Of a DNA stretch of 24,009 nt, positions 7,912 to 16,707 are shown one piece after another; positions within the stretch are counted from its first letter, which is position 1; each line of letters opens with the position of its first letter. The stretch is taken from the NCBI GenBank assembly GCA_029558435.1, contig JAKQEZ010000375.1:1-24009 (forward strand), in the 5' to 3' direction. The DNA comes from Bacteroidota bacterium. GTDB lineage: Bacteria; Bacteroidota; Bacteroidia; Flavobacteriales; Crocinitomicaceae. Position numbers and translations under genes: made by a program. The notes beneath the pieces were generated by a model, which saw only the letters and a list, made by a program, of their open reading frames with translations, searched no databases and had not been told where the DNA came from.

Positions 7912-9798
7912 ATGAACGCTAAACATAGAAACATTTCTGTTGCCGGAAGGTCTTATTTTTTTAACGCTCTTTTTGTACTATTAAACTTAGCAGGGTTAAC
8001 TATGGTAACCATTGCTTACCACGATAGCCAAGTAAATAATGCTATAGGCTTAAAAATTGCAGGTTTTGCATTAATGGCCGTAACCATTGCTGGTCTCCTT
8101 ATTTTTAGGGGAAGATTGATGATGGCCAATGTTTCACGTGCATTAATCGGTGGACTTTTCATCGTCTCCGGATTGGTAAAAGCCAACGATCCATTAGGTT
8201 TTGCCTACAAGCTTGAAGAATATTTTGAAGACGGAGCATTGGCTTACCGCATCAAAGAATGGTTTGGAATACCAGGGTTTTCACTCGAGTTTTTAATTGA
8301 TTATGCGCTGCCCATCAGTGTTATTATTTGCATCGTTGAAATCATCATCGGTATTTTATTAATTGTAGGTGAAAAAATAAAACCAGTATCCTACATTTTA
8401 GTACTCATGATGGGATTCTTTACATTTTTAACTTGGCATACAGCAACGTGTGATTCGAGCAAAAAATTTAAAGACAGAGATACCTATGAAATTTCTAACC
8501 CCATTGTAGCCTCTAAAATTGAAGAAGCTAAAACAAACAAGGATATTAAAATTGTAAGCCATACAGGGCAAGAAGTAGTGATTGATGAAATGAAACAACC
8601 GCAATGTGTTGACGATTGTGGATGTTTTGGCGATGCCATGAAAGGCTCAATTGGTCGCTCTTTAACACCAAAAGAATCACTCTGGAAAGATATAATTGTT
8701 TTTTACTTAGGATTTTGGATATTCTTAGCACAATGGATTATCGTTCCCAATAATCGCAAACAAAACATCGTATTTGGATTGTTTTCTCTATTAGTGGTGG
8801 TATTTTTCTCCATGATTTTCTCGTGGTATTTCCCAGTATTATTTGGATTTATTGGTATTGCTGGTGCATTATGGGTTAAAAATAAAGGCGGAGTTTTATT
8901 AGGCAATGCATGGGGAATGAGCCTTTTTATCACTCTTATTTCAGGTGTTTTTGTATTTTTTGTATTGCGTTATGAACCAATGAAAGATTACCGACCTTAT
9001 GCCGAAGGTAGCAATTTAGTAGAATTGATGAACAATGGTGAAGAAGGTGTTTATCAAAGTATGTTGCGCTATGTGAACAAAAAAACAAAAGAAGAAAAAT
9101 TGTATGATTCTTCTTCTCCTGAATACGTTGCTTCTAAAATTTGGGAAAATCCAGAGTGGGAGTACATTGACATGGTGCAAAAAACCATAAAACCAACTGT
9201 TTTACCGTCAATTACCGAGCAATTCAACCCTTTTATTGCAATTGCTGATTTAACGGATATTGAAAAAAATATGGCAGTAGTTAAAGAATTTGAGGCGTCT
9301 AATTTCATTCAAGTGGTGCGTGTAAAAAACTTGAGCTCCAACGAAATTTACAATGTTCCGATGGAGGAATACACCATCGAAGAATATACGCCAGAATATT
9401 ACCAAACGTTGGATACCATTCAAGAACCCAACCCTGAGGTGAGCGATATCAACATTCGTGAATACATAACAACTGTAGATGAAATTATAGTCATAACAAC
9501 CAGAGACATTGAAAAAGCTAATTGGGAGAATATTGAACGCTACAAATCTATCTTGGCAGGCGCTAAAAAACATCAAATTCCAATGGTGCTTTTGAGTAGT
9601 TCTAACAGAGAAGCTATCAATAAATTTAGAAAAAAATACAATTTCAACATTCCAGTTTTTACCAATGACGAAATTGAATTAAAAGCAATTGCAAGAAGTA
9701 ACCCATCCATGATGATTATTAAAAAAGGGATAGTTGTAGGGAAATTTCCACACCGCTCTACCCCAACATTTGATTGGATGTTAAAAAACAAATTATAA
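7912..9798 (+). CDS. DoxX/MauE-like membrane protein with C-terminal thioredoxin-fold-like domain (BT_3928 family)
   Basis: This 628-aa inner-membrane protein belongs to the family that sits next to tpiA across Bacteroidota. Residues 14-180 hold membrane helices of the DoxX/MauE superfamily, including VSRALIGGLFIVSGLVKAND at 74-93. A soluble loop then carries a cysteine cluster, C232-x3-C236-x-C238 in CVDDCGCFGDA, with C180 as a further candidate. Helices follow at about 259-277, 285-303, 305-322 and 335-352, then the segment YEPMKDYRPYAEGSN. Residues 515-628 look like a thioredoxin or AhpC/TlpA fold: strand EIIVITT, helix, strand IPMVLLSSS, and a late strand MMIIKKGIVVGKF, but no CxxC. MauE-type proteins assist disulfide chemistry, and a redox role is inferred. 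No enzyme assay for this family is known to me. Confidence 0.85.
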   Translation: MNAKHRNISVAGRSYFFNALFVLLNLAGLTMVTIAYHDSQVNNAIGLKIAGFALMAVTIAGLLIFRGRLMMANVSRALIGGLFIVSGLVKANDPLGFAYKLEEYFEDGALAYRIKEWFGIPGFSLEFLIDYALPISVIICIVEIIIGILLIVGEKIKPVSYILVLMMGFFTFLTWHTATCDSSKKFKDRDTYEISNPIVASKIEEAKTNKDIKIVSHTGQEVVIDEMKQPQCVDDCGCFGDAMKGSIGRSLTPKESLWKDIIVFYLGFWIFLAQWIIVPNNRKQNIVFGLFSLLVVVFFSMIFSWYFPVLFGFIGIAGALWVKNKGGVLLGNAWGMSLFITLISGVFVFFVLRYEPMKDYRPYAEGSNLVELMNNGEEGVYQSMLRYVNKKTKEEKLYDSSSPEYVASKIWENPEWEYIDMVQKTIKPTVLPSITEQFNPFIAIADLTDIEKNMAVVKEFEASNFIQVVRVKNLSSNEIYNVPMEEYTIEEYTPEYYQTLDTIQEPNPEVSDINIREYITTVDEIIVITTRDIEKANWENIERYKSILAGAKKHQIPMVLLSSSNREAINKFRKKYNFNIPVFTNDEIELKAIARSNPSMMIIKKGIVVGKFPHRSTPTFDWMLKNKL

Positions 9799-9804
9799 AA
9801 TACA

Positions 9805-10548
9805 ATGAGAAAAAAAATAGTTGCAGGAAATTGGAAAATGAATTTATCGTGGGTTGAAGCAAATGAATTGTTTCAAAACCTTGCCCACGCTAGAAATGAG
9901 GGAGTTGATGTAATAATTTTTCCTTCAACACCTTATTTATTTCCTTTTGCATCCACAGCTGATAAAAATATTGCCATCGGGGCGCAAAATGCCTATCCAA
10001 AAGACAACGGTGCATACACGGGTGAAACTTCCATGGCACAACTAAAAAGTTTGGGCATCACGCATGTGTTAATTGGACACAGTGAACGAAGAGAATATTT
10101 TAACGAATCCAACGAATTTTTAAAAGAAAAAGTGGATGCAGCTTTAAACCATGGACTCACTCCCGTATTTTGTTGTGGAGAAGCATTGGAAATTAGAGAA
10201 GCTGGACAAGAAAATGCATTTGTTACCCAGCAAATCGAAGCTAGTTTATTTCATCTGTCAAACGAAGAAATGGCTAAATGTGTGCTTGCCTACGAACCTA
10301 TTTGGGCAATTGGAACAGGCAAAACAGCTACCAGCCAACAAGCAGAAGAAATGCATCAAACCATTCGTCAATTTATTGCTAAAAAATACGGCAACGCACT
10401 AGCAGAATCTATCTCAATTCTTTACGGTGGAAGCTGTAACGAAAACAATGCACACGAGTTATTTTCTTGCCCCAATGTTGATGGTGGCTTGGTGGGAGGT
10501 GCATCTCTAAAAGCTGATTCTTTCAAAAAAATAATTGCTGCATTTTAA
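9805..10548 (+). CDS. tpiA: Triosephosphate isomerase
   Basis: This enzyme interconverts dihydroxyacetone phosphate and glyceraldehyde 3-phosphate in glycolysis and gluconeogenesis. The 247-aa length is normal. All catalytic residues are present: N9 and K11 in AGNWKMN, H92 in IGHSERR and E164 in AYEPIWAIGTGK. The phosphate-binding loop-8 region appears as LYGGSCN and GGLVGGASL near the C-terminus. The gene starts six bases after the DoxX-like gene, and its TAA shares one base with the prmA ATG, so it is almost certainly co-transcribed and translationally coupled with both. Confidence 0.98.
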   Translation: MRKKIVAGNWKMNLSWVEANELFQNLAHARNEGVDVIIFPSTPYLFPFASTADKNIAIGAQNAYPKDNGAYTGETSMAQLKSLGITHVLIGHSERREYFNESNEFLKEKVDAALNHGLTPVFCCGEALEIREAGQENAFVTQQIEASLFHLSNEEMAKCVLAYEPIWAIGTGKTATSQQAEEMHQTIRQFIAKKYGNALAESISILYGGSCNENNAHELFSCPNVDGGLVGGASLKADSFKKIIAAF

Positions 10549-11390
10549 TGAATTACATCGAATTACATATCAAATTGCAACCGGTTCAACCATTCAATGA
10601 AATTTTAGTGGTGCAATTGGCCGATGCTGGATTTGAAAGTTTTGTGGATACGGAAGACGGAATTTTAGCTTATGGTCAAATTACAGAAACATCGTTGGAA
10701 CGTGCCATCAATGAAACATTTTTGGGTGAAACGCGTGACGATGTTCAATTTACTATTGAGCACCAAATAATTGAACACCAAAACTGGAATGCCGTTTGGG
10801 AAAGTGATTTTGAACCTGTTTATGTGGAAGAATTAGTGAGTATTTTGGCACCTTTTCACGAAAAATCGACTGCAAAAGGATTAATTGTAGAAATTCAACC
10901 GCAAATGTCATTCGGAACAGGGCATCATCAAACCACGTGGATGATGTCTAAAGCTTTGTTTGATATTCAACCATTTCCAAAAAAAGTATTGGATATGGGA
11001 ACAGGCACAGGTGTTTTGGCAATTATCGCAGAAAAACTAGGCGCAACCTCTATTTTAGCCATCGATATTGAAGATTGGTCGGTGGAAAATACTGTTGAAA
11101 ATGCACAACGCAACAATTGTTCTTCTATTGATTCAAAATGTGGTGATGTTGATTTAATTCATGGCTTAAAGTTTGATTTAATTTTAGCCAACATCAATAA
11201 AAACGTTTTGAAAGCTCATATTCCATCGTATGCACAAGCACTTGACAATAAAGGTATTTTGCTATTGAGCGGATTCTTCGACTCGGATGTAGATGAACTT
11301 GTGACTTTTGCTCAACAATACGGTTTTGAAAAAGAACACGTTTATCAAAAAGACAACTGGGCGGCTATTAAGTTGGTGCGCAATAAATAA
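10548..11390 (+). CDS. prmA: Ribosomal protein L11 methyltransferase
   Basis: PrmA trimethylates amino groups of ribosomal protein L11 using S-adenosylmethionine. The protein is 280 aa. The N-terminal substrate-recognition domain ends in the family-typical WNAVWESDFEP (80-90). PQMSFGTGHHQTT (118-130) is the signature that leads into the Rossmann domain, followed by the SAM-binding motif VLDMGTGTGVLAI (147-159), acidic D173/D175 at the end of strand 2, and LILANINKNVL (211-221), where PrmA has N in place of the NPPY of other N-methyltransferases. The ATG overlaps the tpiA stop as TAATG, indicating translational coupling. Confidence 0.95.
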   Translation: MNYIELHIKLQPVQPFNEILVVQLADAGFESFVDTEDGILAYGQITETSLERAINETFLGETRDDVQFTIEHQIIEHQNWNAVWESDFEPVYVEELVSILAPFHEKSTAKGLIVEIQPQMSFGTGHHQTTWMMSKALFDIQPFPKKVLDMGTGTGVLAIIAEKLGATSILAIDIEDWSVENTVENAQRNNCSSIDSKCGDVDLIHGLKFDLILANINKNVLKAHIPSYAQALDNKGILLLSGFFDSDVDELVTFAQQYGFEKEHVYQKDNWAAIKLVRNK

Positions 11391-11426
11391 TTGAATTCGA
11401 AAAACAACAACTTTAATTAAACAACT

Positions 11427-14400
11427 ATGAAAAACTTCATTCTTTTTTTAATGCTTGTTTGCTCAACTGTGGTTTTTGGACAAGCGGTGACCTTTAGTAA
11501 TGATCGCATAAAATTTGTCAAAGAATTGCAAAGTTCAATGGCGCAATATGCAACCGAAGATCAAAAACAATTCATTAAAAAAGAACTGACAGTTGCCTTG
11601 TTGGAAACAAAAGAAATTTCGGATAAATATTTTACCAATATGGTGAATACATCCAACGCTTTGTTGACAAAACGATTCAATTTAGTGCCGGATGTGTACA
11701 ATTACATTTTTTCTATCTATTCATTGGTGAAAAACAAACAAAGTGAAGCAAGTTACACGGCTTTTCAAAACACCATTGATAAATTATTGGAAAGTAAAAA
11801 TCCCAAACGATTCACCGATTTTGCGGACATGTCAGCAGGATTCTTTTCTACCAAAAAATTAGCAGGAAAATCCAATTTTGAATGGTTTTATATGGGTGGA
11901 AATTATGAATTTAAGTACGACGACAAACCCTACATCCAGTTTACTGGCGGAAACTTAGTGTGCAAAGCATTAGAAAATGGAAGTTCAACTAAATACGTAG
12001 ATAGTATGGTTGTTTACAACACTTCTGGCACCTACGACCCCTCGCAACAACGTTGGGAAGGCAAAGGCGGACGTGTAACTTGGGAAAAAGTAGGCTTGTC
12101 TAAAAACGAAACTTATGCAGAAGTAGGCAATTTAAAAGTATCGATGAAGAACACCAACATGAACATCGATTCTGTACGTTTAAAATCGCCTTATTTAGGA
12201 GAAACAATTCTAGGAAGTTTATCCGACAGAGCTTTTAAATCCAACCGTGAAGAAGACAAAATTTTTCCTCAGTTTTTATCTTATAATTCCAATGTAAAAA
12301 TCAACAACATTAAACCAAATGTTAACTATGAAGGTGCTTTTTCTATGAAAGGAGCAAAATTTGTAGGTTCTGGTATTAAGGATATTCCTGCTAAAATTGT
12401 TATTCTTAAAAATGCAAAACCATTTATTGTAGCAAAAGCTGCTTCAATTTTTATTTCTGATAAGAATATAAATGTACCCAATTGTAACACTAAAATTGTT
12501 TTAAATACGGGTGATTCAATTACACATCCAAGTAACACATTTACCTACTATTACAACGAAGGAACTGCAGAGTTTTCGCGCCCTTCTTCTGGTTTAGGAC
12601 AAGCACCTTTTGAGGATTCTTATCATAAACTATTTTATTATGTTCCAAAAATTGTTTTAAACGAAAAAGAAAATAAAATCTATTTCACTTACGAAAAAGG
12701 AACAAGTCAAGAACAACGTGTAGCTAAATTTGAATCTTTTAACTATTACGACGGTCAATTATACGATCAATTGCAAGGTTTATCTTCTGTTCATCCGTTG
12801 GTTGCTATTAGTAAATATTGCTACAAATACGACAAACAAGAAATTACAGAAGGTGAATGTGCAGCAGCTATTGGTGGAACAATTGAACAAGCAAAATCCA
12901 TGATGTTGCAATTATCTAACAATGGATTTATCAGTTACGACATTGAAAACAAAAAAGTATTTGTCAACGAAAAATTAGACAATTTTGTTAAAGGAAAAGC
13001 AGGTAAAAAAGACTACGACAACATCTTGTTTATGTGCGATTTTCGCCCAAAAGAATTAAAAGGATATTCCGAAGAAGACATAAAATCCAATGCTTATCTT
13101 CAACAAATTCGCGAAAACTACAAAGTTCAAAACGAAAAAAGACGTGTTTTAGAGAATTTTGGGTTTTTCAATATGGGAACTATGGATATTAGTTTTACCG
13201 GAATTGATAAAATTACCTTATCCGACAAACAAAACGTACATTTATTTCCATCAGAAAACAATGTTGTAGTAAAACAAAACCGTGATATTGAGTTTAGTGG
13301 TTGGATTAATGCTGGAAAAGCTGAAATCAATGCAACAAGTGCTCTTTACAATTACGAAGCCAATAAAATCAACTTAATTAAAACCAACGAAACAATATTT
13401 AGAGTAAAGCCAAGAAAAGCAGAACATGGTACTGCAGGACTTGCAATGAATAGCAAAATCAATGGAGTTGTTGGAGACATTGTAGTTGACTCTCCAAACA
13501 ATCGTTCTGGAAATAAAGAAGATGCAACTACAGCCATTTATCCTGTATTTTCAGTAAAAAACGCAACCAAAGTTTATTACAATTCTCCAGAATTGCACAA
13601 AGGAGCATACGACAGCACACGTTTTTATTATACGATCCAACCATTTGTATTGGACAGCGCCGACAATTTTAACGATTTCTCATGGCGCTTAAAAGGTGAA
13701 TTGGTTTCTGCAGGTATTTTCCCAGTTATCAAAGAAGATTTGAAAGTAATGCCCGATTATTCGTTTGGTTTTTCTACAGCAGCACCAAAAGAAGGATTTG
13801 ATTTTTACGGCACGGCCAAATACGATAACAAAGTGATGCTTTCTGGCAATGGACTGCAAGGTGCTGGAACCATTAAATTTGTGAAATCAACTTCGGTTTC
13901 TAAAAGCTTACTAACGTTCCTACCCGATTCAACAGTTGGTGTTGTATCATTTGTTAACGAACCTGTGGAGTCAGGAATACAATTCCCAGATGTTAAATGC
14001 GAGGAAGCCTATTTAACCTACATTCCACGTAAAAAAATATTAAAGGCAAGTTCTATGCCTCGCAGTGAGTTTGAATTCTTCAATAAAGAAGCAAATTTAA
14101 AGGGCACAACTATAGTTACGCCTAACGGAATGGAAGGAAATGGATTGATGACTTTTAAAACAGCAACTATCGTTTCAACGAAGTTTAAATACGAGCACAA
14201 AGACATTTTTGCAGATACATCCAGTTTCAATCTTAGAAACCAAAGTCGTGAAGAAGGTGAAGCGCCCTTGATTTTTGAAACCAATAATGTTAAATCGCAC
14301 GTTAGTTTTAAAGAACGCAAAGGGGAGTTCAATTCAAATAAAGGAGAATCACGTGTGGATTTCCCTGTCAACCAATACATGTGTAAGATGGATAAATTCA

Positions 14401-16040
14401 CATGGTTTATGGACCAAGAAGAGTTAACAATGGAAAAACAAGCAACTAAAGATGTGGCCATCAACGCTGGTGTGGATTTATTAGGACCCAACTTCTTTTC
14501 AACTCATCCAAAGCAAGATTCATTGCAATTTAGAGCGCCAAAAGCTAAATTGGACATGAAAGCCAAAACAATTTATTGTAATGAAGTAGAATACATTGAT
14601 GTTGCCGATGCGCGTATTTATCCAGATAGCATGAAAGTAAATATTCGCAAAAAAGCTAAATTGGATCAATTTACAAATGCAACCATTATTGCCAACTACA
14701 TCACTAAATACCATAAATTTACAAAAGCGGTGGTGGATATCACTGCTCGCCGTGCCTATACTGGTTCGGGTGAATATCCATACTATGATCGCGACAGTAT
14801 ATTGTCGAACGTGGTTATGAATTCAATAACTTTGGATTCAACATTTCAAACTGTTGCTAATGGAAAAATTGAACAAAACGCAGGCTTCAAATTAAGTCCC
14901 GAGTTTGATTATTACGGCAATATCACTGTAAAAGCTGCTTCTCCAGAAATCTTGTTTAACGGTGCAACACGTATCAACCACAACTGTTCTAACTTTGAGA
15001 AAAACTGGTTGGCATTTACAAGTAATGTGGATCCGAAAAATGTACAAATTCCAGTAAGCTCCACCATGACCAACTTGGAAAATCAAGCTATTTCAGCGGG
15101 TATTGTTTGGAGAGATGCCGCAAATGTGGATAGCATTGCCTTGTATCCTACTTTCTTGTCAAAATTGGTGAGTCCAACCGACCCAATTGTTGCAACATCA
15201 TCAGGATTTTTAATGTATGACAATTCAACCAAAGAATACCAAATTGCATCCAAAGAAAAATTGATTAACCGTTCGGCAAAAGGCAATTTTCTTTCAATGA
15301 ATACAGAAACATGTGCGTTGTTTGCAGAAGGAATCATCAACTTAGGAATGGATCATGGTGATGTAACGGTGAGCACTGCTGGAATGGTTGACTACAACTC
15401 AAACACAGGTGAAGCATTGTTCAATTTAACGGCTAAGTTTGATATTCCTATTGACAAATCCATCTTGAAAAACATTCCAGAAAAAATTAATTTAACAGAA
15501 GGATTGAAACCAATGGATTTCACCACCAACACGCTTAAATCTTCAATTACAGCATGGGGCACACAAGCCGAAGCGGATAAATTGCAAGAAAATTACACAC
15601 TTAAAGGCGAAGTGAAAAACATTCCAAATTGTTTGGAGTCAACTTTCACCATTACAGGTATTCGATTGAATTATTACAGCCAACCCAAATTAAACAACTT
15701 CAAAGGGTTGATTACCACTTCAGAATCGGCAATTCTTGTTAACATGTTTGACAAACCAGTGATGAAATACATTCCATTCAAAGCCTTCTTCCAACAAAAA
15801 TATTCTGGAGCAGGTGGTGATTGGTTTGCATTCTTAATTGACATTCCAGGAGGTAAAGATTATTTCTTCAACTATTCAATGGGTAAAAAAGAAGGAATGA
15901 TGGATATTATGACTGGAGATACAGAACTTTCAACTGAAATAGCTGCATTAAAAGAAGACAAACGTAAAAAGAAAAACTTTACATATCAAATTGGACGCGG
16001 TGGTTTAAAAACAGTGTTCTATAATTTATTTGGCAACTAA
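11427..16040 (+). CDS. Giant exported beta-rich protein of unknown function (1537 aa)
   Basis: I do not recognise a characterised family. The start is clear: MKNFILFLMLVCSTVVFG followed by QA is a standard signal peptide, so the protein is periplasmic or outer-membrane associated. Residues 20-130 look helical. The rest is mostly alternating hydrophobic/polar strands, including two similar blocks, NGLQGAGTIKF at 808 and NGMEGNGLMTF at 900, about 92 residues apart, each followed by a strand with a VxST/VSKS-like turn. A helical segment at about 449-520 (ITEGECAAAIGGTIEQAK onward) resembles a winged helix. There is no lipobox, no long C-terminal membrane strand pattern that I can assign, and no type IX secretion C-terminal domain; it ends in KTVFYNLFGN. 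The repeating strands would suit a beta-helix or an OstA/LptD-like jelly roll, which is inference. Its stop overlaps the plsY start by one base. Confidence 0.8.
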   Translation: MKNFILFLMLVCSTVVFGQAVTFSNDRIKFVKELQSSMAQYATEDQKQFIKKELTVALLETKEISDKYFTNMVNTSNALLTKRFNLVPDVYNYIFSIYSLVKNKQSEASYTAFQNTIDKLLESKNPKRFTDFADMSAGFFSTKKLAGKSNFEWFYMGGNYEFKYDDKPYIQFTGGNLVCKALENGSSTKYVDSMVVYNTSGTYDPSQQRWEGKGGRVTWEKVGLSKNETYAEVGNLKVSMKNTNMNIDSVRLKSPYLGETILGSLSDRAFKSNREEDKIFPQFLSYNSNVKINNIKPNVNYEGAFSMKGAKFVGSGIKDIPAKIVILKNAKPFIVAKAASIFISDKNINVPNCNTKIVLNTGDSITHPSNTFTYYYNEGTAEFSRPSSGLGQAPFEDSYHKLFYYVPKIVLNEKENKIYFTYEKGTSQEQRVAKFESFNYYDGQLYDQLQGLSSVHPLVAISKYCYKYDKQEITEGECAAAIGGTIEQAKSMMLQLSNNGFISYDIENKKVFVNEKLDNFVKGKAGKKDYDNILFMCDFRPKELKGYSEEDIKSNAYLQQIRENYKVQNEKRRVLENFGFFNMGTMDISFTGIDKITLSDKQNVHLFPSENNVVVKQNRDIEFSGWINAGKAEINATSALYNYEANKINLIKTNETIFRVKPRKAEHGTAGLAMNSKINGVVGDIVVDSPNNRSGNKEDATTAIYPVFSVKNATKVYYNSPELHKGAYDSTRFYYTIQPFVLDSADNFNDFSWRLKGELVSAGIFPVIKEDLKVMPDYSFGFSTAAPKEGFDFYGTAKYDNKVMLSGNGLQGAGTIKFVKSTSVSKSLLTFLPDSTVGVVSFVNEPVESGIQFPDVKCEEAYLTYIPRKKILKASSMPRSEFEFFNKEANLKGTTIVTPNGMEGNGLMTFKTATIVSTKFKYEHKDIFADTSSFNLRNQSREEGEAPLIFETNNVKSHVSFKERKGEFNSNKGESRVDFPVNQYMCKMDKFTWFMDQEELTMEKQATKDVAINAGVDLLGPNFFSTHPKQDSLQFRAPKAKLDMKAKTIYCNEVEYIDVADARIYPDSMKVNIRKKAKLDQFTNATIIANYITKYHKFTKAVVDITARRAYTGSGEYPYYDRDSILSNVVMNSITLDSTFQTVANGKIEQNAGFKLSPEFDYYGNITVKAASPEILFNGATRINHNCSNFEKNWLAFTSNVDPKNVQIPVSSTMTNLENQAISAGIVWRDAANVDSIALYPTFLSKLVSPTDPIVATSSGFLMYDNSTKEYQIASKEKLINRSAKGNFLSMNTETCALFAEGIINLGMDHGDVTVSTAGMVDYNSNTGEALFNLTAKFDIPIDKSILKNIPEKINLTEGLKPMDFTTNTLKSSITAWGTQAEADKLQENYTLKGEVKNIPNCLESTFTITGIRLNYYSQPKLNNFKGLITTSESAILVNMFDKPVMKYIPFKAFFQQKYSGAGGDWFAFLIDIPGGKDYFFNYSMGKKEGMMDIMTGDTELSTEIAALKEDKRKKKNFTYQIGRGGLKTVFYNLFGN

Positions 16041-16660
16041 TGGAATTTATATATTTTGGATTAATCGCTTATTTAATAGGTTCTATTCCAACTGCTATTT
16101 GGGTTGGAAAAATTAAATACGGTGTAGATGTAAGAGAACACGGAAGTAAAAACGCTGGAGCCACCAATACGTTTCGGGTGTTGGGGAAAAAAGCGGGAAT
16201 TTTTGTGTTAACCGTTGATATTCTCAAAGGATTTATTGCTTCGTTTCTACCCTATTTGTTTATCGATGAAAACTTAAACCCCGACAAATTGGCGTTGGTG
16301 CAAATTACTTGTTCATTTTTAGCGGTGTTGGGACATGTTTTTCCCATCTATGCAGGTTTCAAAGGTGGTAAAGGCGTTGCAACATCTTTGGGAGTCATTA
16401 TTGGAGTATTGCCAATTGCTGCGTTGATTTGCATTATTGTATTTTTAATTGTTTTCATTGCATCAAAATACGTTTCATTGGGAGCAATTTGTGCATCGGC
16501 AACGTTTCCTATTGTTACAATTTTTGTTTTTCAATCCAATTCCATTTGGTTAAAAGCATTTTCAATTGTGCTTGCAGCTGTTGTTATTATTGCCCATCGA
16601 AAAAATATTAAACGTCTTTTAGATGGAAATGAAAGTAAAATGAACCTTTTTAAGAAATAA
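16040..16660 (+). CDS. plsY: Acyl-phosphate:glycerol-3-phosphate acyltransferase
   Basis: PlsY is an integral membrane enzyme that transfers the acyl chain of acyl-phosphate to the sn-1 position of glycerol 3-phosphate, the first step of phospholipid synthesis in most bacteria. The 206-aa length is normal. All three conserved motifs are visible: GSKNAGATNTFRVLGKKAG (35-53) with the serine and arginine, GHVFPIYAGFKGGKGVAT (98-115), and the C-terminal IAHRKNIKRLLDGNE (184-198). Five membrane helices fit the hydrophobicity. The ATG overlaps the TAA of the upstream giant gene (TAATG), so its translation is likely coupled to it; a 47-base gap follows before the next gene. Confidence 0.97.
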   Translation: MEFIYFGLIAYLIGSIPTAIWVGKIKYGVDVREHGSKNAGATNTFRVLGKKAGIFVLTVDILKGFIASFLPYLFIDENLNPDKLALVQITCSFLAVLGHVFPIYAGFKGGKGVATSLGVIIGVLPIAALICIIVFLIVFIASKYVSLGAICASATFPIVTIFVFQSNSIWLKAFSIVLAAVVIIAHRKNIKRLLDGNESKMNLFKK

Positions 16661-16707
16661 GCGTATAAGAGTATGTTGCAATAAAACTTTAAATACAAAC
16701 GGATAAA

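Noticed and set aside
9250..9791. Two minus-strand frames of 108 and 72 codons inside the C-terminal region of the DoxX-like gene.
   Set aside because: They are antisense to a conserved protein, carry Phe/Ile-rich shadow composition, and have no start context or neighbours supporting a gene.
10151..10402. An 83-codon plus-strand frame inside tpiA.
   Set aside because: It is out of frame within the conserved catalytic core of TpiA and has no motif of its own.
14018..14491. A 157-codon minus-strand frame inside the 1537-aa gene.
   Set aside because: It is a shadow of a long coherent plus-strand gene with a signal peptide; the translation is serine/leucine-rich without motifs.
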